Origin: Rhodobacteraceae bacterium UBA6141
GTDB lineage: Bacteria; Pseudomonadota; Alphaproteobacteria; Rhodobacterales; Rhodobacteraceae
Length of the DNA: 23,133 nucleotides
Assembly (NCBI GenBank): GCA_002423245.1
Contig: DIVD01000083.1
Location: forward strand, 1-23,133
Direction: 5' to 3'
Shown: piece by piece, positions 16,040 to 22,668 of the stretch
Layout of the letters: every line of letters starts with the position of its first letter
Position numbering within the stretch: the stretch's first letter is position 1
The notes under the pieces: generated by a model
Told to the model about the DNA's origin: nothing
The model's input: only the letters and a program-made list of their open reading frames with translations
Database searches by the model: none
Position numbers and translations under genes: made by a program

Positions 16040-16286
16040 AAGGTTCTTCCTGTGTCTGTTCGGGCCGCTGGCGCAGGCCGCGAAGTTGCATGGGGACTTC
16101 CAGATTAACGTTCTGCCGCATGGTGGAAAGGAAAAGCGGCATGCAGGACCCGCAATCTGCCGCTTTTCCCAATGCGCGATAGACCTTGCCCGGCGTGATG
16201 ATCGTGTGGGGATCTGCCGCGCGCATCCCGTCGATGGCGGCGTGCACGTCGCGGTCGGTGATGGAATGGCAGTGACAGACGATCAT
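16005..16286 (-). CDS. bfd: Bacterioferritin-associated ferredoxin
   Basis: This 93-aa protein has the four [2Fe-2S] cysteines of Bfd: C4 and C6 in MIVCHCHSITD, and C45 and C48 in ADCGSCMP. Between them lies the Bfd-like helical segment TPGKVYRALGKA. Bfd donates electrons to the bacterioferritin heme so stored iron is reduced and released. About 25 C-terminal residues beyond the usual domain (from about LRGLRQRPEQ) extend over the start of bfr and are probably unstructured. The start at 16286 puts the first Cys at position 4, as usual, and follows the imelysin stop by 16 bases. Adjacency to bfr supports a functional pair. Confidence 0.92.
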   Translation of the reverse strand: MIVCHCHSITDRDVHAAIDGMRAADPHTIITPGKVYRALGKAADCGSCMPLFLSTMRQNVNLEVPMQLRGLRQRPEQTQEEPYEGRRESHRPP

Positions 16287-16302
16287 CGCGCCGGGCCCCT
16301 TG

Positions 16303-17583
16303 TCACTGGAACACGGCAGCGGGGTTGTCGAGGCTGTCGGACCCCTCGAAGGCGATCCCGTCCAGTCCAAGGGCGGTCACGACCCGTTCGATGGTACGGG
16401 TCTGGTCGATCAGCCCTTTCACACCGCCCATGATCAGCGCCTCGCCTTGCGGGTTGCCCTGGGCCAGCATCATGTCATAGGCGAACCCACCCTCGGCCGC
16501 CGTCACGATCGCGCCAAGGGCCGTCATGGTCGCCTCAAGCCGCGCGCGCATCTCGGCATCCAGCGCGGGGTCGGCTGCCGCCACCAGACCGGCCAGCGAC
16601 GGCCCTTCCACAACCGACCCATCAGGGTGGACATAGCGGCCCAGATAGACGTTCTGCACCCCAAGACCGTCGTAGAAGTGGCTGTTGTGGGTGTTATCCG
16701 AAAAACAGTCGTGCTCTTCCTCGGGGTCGTTCAGCATCAGGCCCAGCCGCATCCGCTCACCCGCCTGTTCGCCGTAGGAGAGGCTCCCCATGCCAGTCAG
16801 CATGGCGACCAGCCCCGCGCGTTCGTCTGCCACAACGGCCGCCCGGGCGTCGCCGCCCTCGGCCCATTGCGCGGCCATGAATTCCAGATCGTCGACCAGA
16901 AGCGTCGTCGCGGCGCTCAGATAATCCGCCCGGCGGTCGCAGTTGCCCCCCGTGCAGCCCGCGCCCTGAACATAATCGGTATAGGGCCGGTTCCCGGCGC
17001 CCGGGCCCGTGCCGTTCAGATCCTGCCCCCAGAGCAGGAATTCGATGGCGTGATAGCCGCGCGCCACGTTCGTTTCGACCCCGTCGGCCTCGTTCAGTGT
17101 TTCGGCAATCAGGTCGGGAGTGATGGCGCTTGCATCCACCGCCTGCCCGGCGATGGTGATTTGCGGATGGGCGATGACGTTCAGCGCGGCCAGTTCGTTG
17201 GAATCGGTCGGCCCGCCGTAAGAGGCGTCGACATAGTCGATCAGCCCCTCATCCAGCGGCCAGGCGTTCACCTTCCCCTCCCAGTCATCGACGATGGCAT
17301 TGCCGAAGCGATAGACCTCGGTCTGCTGGTAGGGCACGCGGGCCGCGATCCAGGCCGCCTGTGCCGCCGCCAGCGTCTCGGGCGAAGGGCTGGCGACCAG
17401 CGCCGCCACGGCATCCGACAGCGTCCGCGCCGCGGCAAGGCTGTCCTCATACTTCGCCTGTGCGATGTCGGCATAGGTGCCGAGCACCTCGGCCGCCGAT
17501 GGCGAAGCCGTCTGGGCCTGCGCGGTTTGCGCAATCGCTGTGGTCAAGGCGAGAAGGCTGATGCCGATGACAGTGATCTTCAT
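16303..17583 (-). CDS. irpA: Imelysin family iron-regulated protein (IrpA-like)
   Basis: This 426-aa exported protein has a signal peptide (about residues 1-24, ending AQAQ). The imelysin peptidase-like domain carries the intact GxHxxE motif GYHAIEFLLWGQDL (His178, Glu181). Other family stretches are AWIAARVPYQQTEVYRFGN, PYTDYVQ followed by a Cys-containing segment (CTGGNC), and DCFSDNTHNSHFYDGLGVQN. Relatives include cyanobacterial IrpA and Pseudomonas IcmP; they are iron-regulated and thought to bind or help import iron at the cell envelope. An AAAGGA site precedes the ATG. It lies 17 bases after the Cys-rich unknown gene and 16 bases before bfd, as part of one operon. Confidence 0.94.
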   Translation of the reverse strand: MKITVIGISLLALTTAIAQTAQAQTASPSAAEVLGTYADIAQAKYEDSLAAARTLSDAVAALVASPSPETLAAAQAAWIAARVPYQQTEVYRFGNAIVDDWEGKVNAWPLDEGLIDYVDASYGGPTDSNELAALNVIAHPQITIAGQAVDASAITPDLIAETLNEADGVETNVARGYHAIEFLLWGQDLNGTGPGAGNRPYTDYVQGAGCTGGNCDRRADYLSAATTLLVDDLEFMAAQWAEGGDARAAVVADERAGLVAMLTGMGSLSYGEQAGERMRLGLMLNDPEEEHDCFSDNTHNSHFYDGLGVQNVYLGRYVHPDGSVVEGPSLAGLVAAADPALDAEMRARLEATMTALGAIVTAAEGGFAYDMMLAQGNPQGEALIMGGVKGLIDQTRTIERVVTALGLDGIAFEGSDSLDNPAAVFQ

Positions 17584-17600
17584 GGGTCGCGGTCCTTTTG

Positions 17601-17987
17601 TCAGTGAAAAATGTCGGTGCGGGCCGCAGCCGCGCGTCGGTCGGCTTTCATCAGCAGCGCATCCTCGCGCTCGCCTTCAATGGCGAGGCCCACGAGATTG
17701 GCGAGACAGGCCTCGTCTGCACCGAGGCAACGACAACCGGGGTGATGGCGCATGAAGGTGCGCCGTCCATGCCGGGCGCACAGGCTGCAGAGATCGTCAA
17801 CGGCTGTCAGCGCATGATCGCCGGCCTCTGGCCCCAGAAGAGCGGCAAAGTCTTCGCGGATTTGACGCTGGGCGTCAGGGCTGTCATGCCACGTCCGGAC
17901 ATGAAGCACTGCTGCCGCCTCGACCGGCGCGAGGTCATCGATCCGACCGACAGGGGCCGCGCCGCGCATGGCAATGGGCTTCGTCAC
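17601..17987 (-). CDS. Small Cys-rich protein of unknown function in the iron operon
   Basis: This 128-aa cytoplasmic protein has no signal peptide or membrane segment. Its middle carries C67, C70, C85, C87 and C94 in LCSLCARHG, HHPGCRCLGA and DEACLANLV, with several His (H73, H81, H82) among them. This is a good pattern for a metal or Fe-S site. I recall similar proteins beside irpA in Rhodobacterales but know no function. It sits between hemP and irpA and is clearly co-transcribed. The GTG at 17987 lies 10 bases after the unshifted hemP stop; an ATG at 17969 is possible. The amphipathic VRTWHDSPDAQRQIREDFAA segment suggests helices before the Cys site. An iron-sensing or iron-delivery role is inference only. 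Confidence 0.8.
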   Translation of the reverse strand: MTKPIAMRGAAPVGRIDDLAPVEAAAVLHVRTWHDSPDAQRQIREDFAALLGPEAGDHALTAVDDLCSLCARHGRRTFMRHHPGCRCLGADEACLANLVGLAIEGEREDALLMKADRRAAAARTDIFH

Positions 17988-17997
17988 GGTCAGTGTC

Positions 17998-18134
17998 CTA
18001 CTTTGTCAGGATGAGTTTCCGGCGCGCGTGATGCGCAGGACGTAGACTTGCCCGGAATGTACGATCCAGGCCTGATTGCCACCTCCGGTCAGTTTGGCAG
18101 CAGCATGAGCCGGTGGTTGCGCCGGATGCTCCAA
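17998..18134 (-). pseudogene. hemP: Hemin uptake protein HemP/HmuP with a C-terminal frameshift
   Basis: The minus strand encodes AAKLTGGGNQAWIVHSGQVY followed by VLRITRAG, a clear HemP/HmuP signature. The family normally ends GKLILTK. Here the frame runs off to NSS and a TGA at 18006. Reading one base differently after the Gly codon gives KLILTK and a TAG at 17998-18000, so one base appears missing in GCCGGAAACTC at about 18016. A TTG at 18134 with an AGGAA site fits the usual length (45 aa after repair); an ATG at 18176 is an alternative. HmuP of Bradyrhizobium co-activates heme-receptor transcription. The shifted product loses the conserved end, so it may be inactive unless this is a sequencing error or is read by frameshifting. 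Confidence 0.75.
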
Positions 18135-18259
18135 CCCATGTTCCTGCGGTCTGCAGTCATCATCTCGACAATCCATCCACCAGGTCTTCTCGCTGCTCCG
18201 CACAGGAGATGAGCACCGCTCTGCCAGAGCGACACGCAAAATCTGATAGATAAAGTCAG

Positions 18260-18270
18260 GATTGTCAATC
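18260..18270 (-). promoter_or_regulatory. Candidate promoter and operator of the hemP-irpA-bfr operon
   Basis: A perfect -35 hexamer TTGACA (18268-18263, minus strand) lies inside an 11-base palindrome, GATTG-T-CAATC. An AT-rich stretch follows (TGACTTTATCTATCAGAT) where a -10 element would fall, but no strong hexamer is obvious. It points at hemP across a leader of about 90-110 bases. A palindrome on the -35 would suit repression by an iron or heme regulator; the identity is not known. Confidence 0.45.
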
Positions 18271-18347
18271 TGAGTCTCTGATCGGCTATTTCCGATCGCT
18301 CGCCGGATCAGCAGATCGCTCCTGGACCTCGGCCCGGTAGAGATGGG

Positions 18348-18360
18348 GTGGATGCCGCTC
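18348..18360 (+). repeat. Left subterminal inverted repeat of the IS1111-type element
   Basis: GTGGATGCCGCTC exactly matches the reverse complement of 19706-19718. Flanking bases on both sides do not match, so the repeat is exactly 13 bases. Confidence 0.85.
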
Positions 18361-18427
18361 TCCCCTGACGGCATCGCGATGTGCCAAACTCGTGGTGTCG
18401 AAGCACAAGCTGTAGGAGAGGGCATCC

Positions 18428-19456
18428 ATGGGAGAAGTTAGCATCATCGGCGTCGATCTGGCAAAGAGCGTGTTCCAGGTGCATGGCGCGACGGCGGACG
18501 GGTCGGTCCTGTTCCGCAAGAAGCTGTCGCGGCCGCAGTTCGCCCGGTTCATGGCGGACCAGCCGCCCTGCCTCGTGGCGATGGAGGCCTGCGCCAGCGC
18601 GCATCACTGGGCGCGGGAGATGGCGCGGTACGGGCATGAGGTGCGGCTGATTTCGCCGCACTACGTCAAGCCATTCCTGAAGCGCCAGAAGAATGACGCG
18701 GCAGATGCCGAGGCGATTGTCGAGGCGGCCCTGCGGCCGACCATGCGCTTCGTTGAACCGAAGTCGGCCGACCAGCAGGCACGGGCCGTCGCGTTCCGCA
18801 CGCGCGAGCAGCTGGTGAAGCAGCGGACCGAGGCGGTGAACGCGCTGCGCTCTCATCTCTACGAGTTCGGGCATGTCGCCCCCGAGGGGATCGGCTACGT
18901 GCCGCGGCTCGCAAAAGTCGTCGACGATCCCAACGTCGAATTGCCGGAACTCGCCCGGGACATCTGCCGCATGCTTCTCGAGCAGATCGCCCACCTGACG
19001 GACCGGATCAATGCGCTGAAGGCACGGATCGCGGCCATGTCGCAGGAAGCGGAAATGCCGCGCCAGTTGCAGACGATGCCCGGGGTCGGCCCGATCACCG
19101 CGCTGGCAGTCGAAACCTTCGCCCCGCCGATGGAGCAGTTCCGCCGCGGCCGCGACTTCGCCGCCTGGCTCGGCCTGGTGCCGCGGCAGCATTCCACGGG
19201 AGGCAAGCAGAAGCTGGGGAAGACCTCGAAGATGGGGCAGCGCGACATTCGTCGATTGCTGGTCATCGGGGCGACCGCTGTGATCCGCTGGGCCTCGCGC
19301 CGCGGTGCGCCGAAGGGGTCGTGGTTGGCGCGGATGCTGGAACGCAAGCCGGTCCCGGTCGTGGCCGTCGCGCTGGCGAACAAGATGGCGCGTGGCATCT
19401 GGGCGATGCTGACGCGAGGTGAAACCTATCGCGGCCCGGTGCTGATCGGCGCATAA
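18428..19456 (+). CDS. IS110 family (IS1111 group) DEDD transposase
   Basis: This 342-aa protein has the two-domain IS110 layout. The N-terminal RuvC-like DEDD domain shows Asp10 (IIGVDLAKSVFQVHG), Glu53 (AMEACASAHHWA), and Asp90 and Asp93 (KNDAADAEAI). A coiled region with LEQIAHLTDRINALKARIA follows, then the C-terminal Transposase_20 domain: MPGVGPITALAVETF, AWLGLVPRQHSTGGKQKLGK and GQRDIRRLLVIGA. Ser255 in HSTGGK matches the catalytic serine region of the family. These enzymes move DNA without target duplication and are guided by an element-encoded RNA. The ATG has a strong AGGAGAG site 7 bases upstream. No disruption is seen. Confidence 0.95.
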   Translation: MGEVSIIGVDLAKSVFQVHGATADGSVLFRKKLSRPQFARFMADQPPCLVAMEACASAHHWAREMARYGHEVRLISPHYVKPFLKRQKNDAADAEAIVEAALRPTMRFVEPKSADQQARAVAFRTREQLVKQRTEAVNALRSHLYEFGHVAPEGIGYVPRLAKVVDDPNVELPELARDICRMLLEQIAHLTDRINALKARIAAMSQEAEMPRQLQTMPGVGPITALAVETFAPPMEQFRRGRDFAAWLGLVPRQHSTGGKQKLGKTSKMGQRDIRRLLVIGATAVIRWASRRGAPKGSWLARMLERKPVPVVAVALANKMARGIWAMLTRGETYRGPVLIGA

Positions 19457-19705
19457 CACGGCGTTGAATCGGCAGCCGGGCCACCGAGTTGTGAGGAAGG
19501 CATGATCCGAATGGGCACATGATCGACATGATCCGGGTCGGGCAAACCAGAAACCTTCTCCGAGCCTCGAGCTCGCTGTCGGAGATGTGGCCCCGGTCCG
19601 CGCATCACCATCCCGGCCAGCGGCGCCATGTCAGCCGCACGAACAGGCCTGACAAAAGTACGCACTCGATCACAAGTCAAGAAGATCAGAATTTCCTTGC
19701 AAACC
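19457..19705 (+). ncRNA. Candidate bridge/seekRNA region of the IS1111-type element
   Basis: About 249 bases of non-coding DNA separate the transposase stop from the right inverted repeat. In the IS1111 group the target-selecting RNA is known to be encoded here. Visible structure includes a hairpin with CTCCGA/TCGGAG arms at 19558-19584, containing a GAGCTC palindrome. Three CATGATC repeats occur at 19501, 19518 and 19527, the last two in tandem as 9-mers. The RNA limits and guide loops cannot be fixed by eye. Confidence 0.5.
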
Positions 19706-19718
19706 GAGCGGCATCCAC
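19706..19718 (-). repeat. Right subterminal inverted repeat of the IS1111-type element
   Basis: GAGCGGCATCCAC is the exact reverse complement of 18348-18360. The sequence just outside (AAAAGAAGG) is AT-richer than the rest of the element and is probably flank or extreme terminus. Confidence 0.85.
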
Positions 19719-19739
19719 AAAAGAAGGTTGGACGTCAGG

Positions 19740-19755
19740 CCCACCCCCTCCGCCA
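19740..19755 (+). other. Putative tRNA-Ser 3'-end remnant / attachment-site scar
   Basis: CCCACCCCCTCCGCCA matches the 3' T-stem strand, acceptor stem and CCA end expected of a bacterial tRNA-Ser. The upstream bases (GGACGTCAGG) do not continue a T-arm, and no tRNA body lies upstream. An intrinsic terminator follows after 22 bases, as would follow a real tRNA gene. Such orphan 3' ends mark the far end of islands integrated into tRNA genes. Sixteen bases are too few for certainty. Confidence 0.45.
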
Positions 19756-19777
19756 CATTCAGATACTGAATCCGTCC

Positions 19778-19808
19778 AAAGGCCCAGACTTGGGCCTTTT
19801 TTCTTTTT
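19778..19808 (+). terminator. Strong rho-independent terminator
   Basis: AAAGGCCCA (19778-19786) and TGGGCCTTT (19791-19799) form a perfect 9-bp stem with a GACT loop, followed by TTTCTTTTT. It is the best intrinsic terminator in the window and has no protein gene immediately upstream, which fits an origin as the terminator of a lost tRNA gene. Confidence 0.85.
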
Positions 19809-19809
19809 G

Positions 19810-20141
19810 TTTCAAAGGGTGTTGGCAGCCATCCGCCCTTCGGAGACTCAGCGGTTGACGCAGAACGGGTCTCCGAATGGCCTGTGTCTCTCTTCGAGCG
19901 CCCCTCGATGGTCACGGGACGGCGTAAAACATCCTCGCATTTCCAATGGGTTGCCGGGTTCATGGGGTCGTCCCGTTCGCGAGATAATCCGGTGACGGAG
20001 ACCGATACGAAGGCGCAGGACGGTCGGGAGGACGGCTCCGTGGCGGCCGATCCCCAAGTCCGGCGGAAGCGTCCGAAGCGAGCCAGAACCCTGCCGGAAG
20101 TCTCTGATGACAAACAGACTTCACGCCCATAGCCTGGCGCA
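19810..20141. other. Stretch with no confident gene
   Basis: A plus-strand frame from 19884 to 20132 ends with RKRPKRARTLPEVSDDKQTS, a basic tail that could be the end of a lost gene. No ribosome-binding site, domain or family was recognised. Confidence 0.3.
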
Positions 20142-20483
20142 ATGTCGAACGGGCCATGGACGGATGAAGAGAACGACCTGATCGTCGCGGATTACTTCGC
20201 GATGCTGGCCGACGACATCTCCGCGCGCCGCTACAGCAAGGCCGAGCATCCGCGCGCCCTCCTGCCGCTACTGAACGATCGGTCAGAGGGGTCAGTCGAG
20301 TTCAAGCATCAGAACATCAGCGCGGCCACAGGAGCGAAAAGAATGTTAGAAGGTGTTGATCTTAGCTCCGATAGATGTTCAACATCACGTCGATGTGATG
20401 GAGTTCCAAATGAAAAGACTCTCGACTGTTTGTCTGGCCGCCATCGGCCCTTTTATGATCGCGTGTGGCGACGGCAGCGTTAA
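20142..20483 (+). pseudogene. Truncated N-terminal domain of a DUF3883-type / endonuclease-like protein
   Basis: The first 60 residues, including GPWTDEENDLIVADYFAML and GSVEFKHQNISA, match the conserved opening of a family of large proteins I associate with DUF3883 or HNH-type restriction-like proteins. In those the sequence continues KHQNISAVLKGLG. Here similarity ends after KHQNISA (about 20325), and the frame runs on through unrelated, AT-richer DNA to 20483. The original gene is therefore cut off by a rearrangement whose other side carries the lipoprotein gene. The frame may still be translated but should lack function. The family name is tentative; the truncation is well supported. Confidence 0.55.
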
Positions 20484-20895
20484 TATGTTGTACCGGGAAG
20501 GGTTGACCTATGATCAACTCGACATGGCAACGACTTCGTGTGAAGTCTATGCCGCGCAGCAGGTTCCCGCGAGTATACGGACAACTACGACTCCTGCCTA
20601 TACGACGCCGGTGCAAACTTACTGCAACACAGTTGGCGGTTTTACAAACTGCTATAATACGGGAGGTCAAACGTTCGGCGGAGACACAGTGAGCTCCGAT
20701 GCCAACGAAGCACTTCGAACAAAGGTGAAAAATCAGTGCTACGCTCAGCAGGGCATTTCGCGTTACAATTTTAAGCCTTGTACCCCAGAACAAGTTGCGG
20801 GCTTTAAACCATCGGCGGTACTGCCGAAGCTGCAGGCGAACACCTGCTATGTTTCGCTTCCAGGAAACAAAATCGCCTATTACACTCCTTCTTAA
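20410..20895 (+). CDS. Putative lipoprotein of unknown function
   Basis: This 161-aa protein has a lipoprotein signal: MKRLSTVCLAAIGPFMIACG with lipobox FMIAC and Cys19 as the lipidation site. The mature part has a Thr/Tyr-rich segment (TTTTPAYTTPVQTYCNT), then CYNTGGQTFGGDTVSSDANE and a Cys-containing C-terminal half (NQCYAQQGIS, CTPEQVAGF, NTCYVSL), probably disulfide-bonded in the periplasm. I recall similar small lipoproteins in Rhodobacterales with no assigned function. A GGAG site lies 6 bases before the chosen ATG; an upstream ATG at 20353 would add a leader before the signal peptide. Base composition is clearly more AT-rich than the flanks, suggesting separate ancestry. Confidence 0.78.
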   Translation: MKRLSTVCLAAIGPFMIACGDGSVNMLYREGLTYDQLDMATTSCEVYAAQQVPASIRTTTTPAYTTPVQTYCNTVGGFTNCYNTGGQTFGGDTVSSDANEALRTKVKNQCYAQQGISRYNFKPCTPEQVAGFKPSAVLPKLQANTCYVSLPGNKIAYYTPS

Positions 20896-20962
20896 TGAAT
20901 TTGCGCCTTTGTATGCTGGCTGATGTGTTTGCGCACAACGGCGGGCAAGCTTTCACTGAGGC

Positions 20963-21346
20963 TCAGTCGAACACCCGCTCCGGCTGTTCGTGCCATGGCA
21001 GGGCCGCGACATCGGTAAGTTTCAACAGGGTCACGGCGGGCACCTCACGCATGTAGACGAGGCGCTTGAGGACTGCCGGCGCGAGATAGGCGAGCCGCAG
21101 CTGTCGGCTGACATGGCGTTCGGCCAGCCCTACGGCTTTCGCCAGATCGGTCACCGTGTTGAATTCACCAGTCTCCATGCGCCGCCGCCAGCCCCACGCC
21201 CGGCCGATGGCGCGCAAGATATGCGGATCCTGCGTCCGGTCTTCGCTCGGCAAATAGGTTGCGGGCGGCATGATCTTCGGCCGCCCGTTCTGCTTGCGGA
21301 CCTTGAGCGGCACGAAGATCTGGAGGGACTCGTCGGGGTTCATCAT
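20963..21346 (-). CDS. Small HTH protein of the recombinase cassette
   Basis: This 127-aa protein has a central helix-turn-helix-like segment (about residues 65-88, TDLAKAVGLAERHVSRQLRL). After it comes APAVLKRLVYMREVPAVTLL, an arrangement like the DNA-binding part of ParB/KorB-type or phage regulatory proteins. The N-terminus has a basic RKQNGRPKIMPPATY motif. The ATG overlaps the recombinase stop as ATGATG, so it is the third gene of the DUF2924-recombinase operon. It may regulate or assist the recombinase (directionality factor or repressor); this is inferred from position only. The annotation as a bacteriophage-related protein is common but uninformative. Confidence 0.8.
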   Translation of the reverse strand: MMNPDESLQIFVPLKVRKQNGRPKIMPPATYLPSEDRTQDPHILRAIGRAWGWRRRMETGEFNTVTDLAKAVGLAERHVSRQLRLAYLAPAVLKRLVYMREVPAVTLLKLTDVAALPWHEQPERVFD

Positions 21347-22668
21347 TCCGCCGCCACCTTCTTTCGTGGGGCCATCATGTCGCGCATGACGCCCGAGACG
21401 CCGTCGGTCCGGACATCAATCACCAGCCCCTCAGACGTCACGGTGACCCGGCGCACCAGCAACTGCACGATCCGGGTCTGCTCCGCAGGGAACAGCTGGC
21501 CCCAGACGTCGTCGAACGTCTGCAGCGCGGAAATCACGTCGGCCTCGGCGAAGGCGTGACCCTCGCGCGCCAAATGGGCGATGACCTGCGCCGTGATCGA
21601 GGGCGCGCGCATCACCCGCCGCAACTCGGTCACCACAGCCGCTTCCACGAGGTCGGCAGGGAGGCGGCGCGGGATGCCCTCATCGCTGGGTTCGCGATTC
21701 TTGATGACGTCCATTGAGACGTAGTACCGGTATCGCCGCGCGCCCTTCTTCGTGCTGCTCGGGGTCATGGCGGCGCCCGTGGCCGTGAAGATCAGCCCCT
21801 TGAGCAACGCAGGCGCCTGCGCGCGGGTGTTGTTGGCGCGATTTCGTGGGTTCTGCCGCAAGATGGCATGGACCTGATCCCACAGCTGCCCGCCGATGAT
21901 GGCCTGATGCTCGCCGGGATAAGCCTTGCCCTTGTGGACCGCGTCGCCGCGATAAACCCGGTTCACCAGCACCCTGTAGAGATATCCCTTGTCGACCAAG
22001 GTGCCCTGCTTGTTGCGGACCCCTTTGTGGCGCAGTTCGCGGGCCAGCACGGTCGCTGAGCCGACCTCGACGAACTTCTCGAAGATGCCCCGCACGGTGG
22101 CAGCCTCGTCTTCATTCACCACGAGTTTGCGGTCCTTCACATCGTACCCGAGCGGGACATAGCCGCCCATCCACATCCCCTTCATTCGGGAGGCGCGGAC
22201 CTTGTCACGGATGCGCTCGGCTGTGACCTCGCGCTCGAACTGCGCGAAGCTGAGCAGGATGTTCAGCGTCAACCGCCCCATGGACGTGGTGGTGTTGAAG
22301 GACTGCGTGACCGACACGAAGGTCACGCCGTTGCGGTCGAAGACCTCGACCAGCTTCGAGAAATCCATCAGCGACCGCGACAGGCGGTCGATCTTGTAGA
22401 CGACCACCACATCGATCAGGCCGTCCTCAATGTCGGCCAGAAGCTGCTTGAGGCCGGGCCGTTCCAGCGTCCCGCCCGAGATCCCGCCATCGTCATACTG
22501 ATCGCGGACCAATACCCAGCCCTCGGAGCGCTGGCTGGCGATATACGCCTCGCAGGCCTCTCTCTGGGCGTGCAGGCTGTTGAATTCCTGGTCCAGCCCT
22601 TCCTCGGAGGACTTGCGCGTGTAGATCGCGCAGCGTTGGCGGCGGACGGGATTTGCGCGTTGATCCAT
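21343..22668 (-). CDS. Large serine recombinase
   Basis: This ~441-aa site-specific recombinase begins with the resolvase catalytic domain. YTRKSSEEGLDQEFNSLHAQ contains the nucleophile Ser20, with Arg18 beside it. Next come DDGGISGGTLERPGL, VVVYKIDRLSRSLMDF and LNILLSFAQFEREVTAERIR. The Recombinase domain follows (GYVPLGYDVKDRKLVVNEDE through YRGDAVHKGKAYPGEHQAII). The zinc-ribbon position (ALLKGLIFTATGAAMTPSST) has no cysteines, unlike many integrases, though this subgroup often lacks them. Such enzymes integrate phages or mobilisable elements. The ATG at 22668 makes a TGATG overlap with the DUF2924 stop; a TTG at 22671 is possible. Confidence 0.95.
   Translation of the reverse strand: MDQRANPVRRQRCAIYTRKSSEEGLDQEFNSLHAQREACEAYIASQRSEGWVLVRDQYDDGGISGGTLERPGLKQLLADIEDGLIDVVVVYKIDRLSRSLMDFSKLVEVFDRNGVTFVSVTQSFNTTTSMGRLTLNILLSFAQFEREVTAERIRDKVRASRMKGMWMGGYVPLGYDVKDRKLVVNEDEAATVRGIFEKFVEVGSATVLARELRHKGVRNKQGTLVDKGYLYRVLVNRVYRGDAVHKGKAYPGEHQAIIGGQLWDQVHAILRQNPRNRANNTRAQAPALLKGLIFTATGAAMTPSSTKKGARRYRYYVSMDVIKNREPSDEGIPRRLPADLVEAAVVTELRRVMRAPSITAQVIAHLAREGHAFAEADVISALQTFDDVWGQLFPAEQTRIVQLLVRRVTVTSEGLVIDVRTDGVSGVMRDMMAPRKKVAAE

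Larger units (their letters stand above)
18348..19718 (+). mobile_element. IS110-family insertion sequence of the IS1111 type
   Basis: A transposase gene is framed by a perfect 13-base inverted repeat, GTGGATGCCGCTC at 18348-18360 and its complement at 19706-19718. Subterminal inverted repeats of this kind characterise the IS1111 group. True ends normally lie a few bases outside the repeats, so the element is about 1.38 kb. Non-coding DNA is short on the left (67 bases between repeat and gene) and long on the right (249 bases), as expected for IS1111-type elements with a guide RNA downstream of the transposase. The element looks intact. It sits upstream of the iron operon promoter and next to a tRNA scar. 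Confidence 0.82.

Noticed and set aside
18308..19459. 383-aa minus-strand frame opposite the IS110-type transposase
   Set aside because: Shadow of the transposase, which has all catalytic residues on the plus strand.
19884..20132. 82-aa frame ending in a basic tail
   Set aside because: No ribosome-binding site, domain or recognisable family; kept only as a note in the surrounding region.
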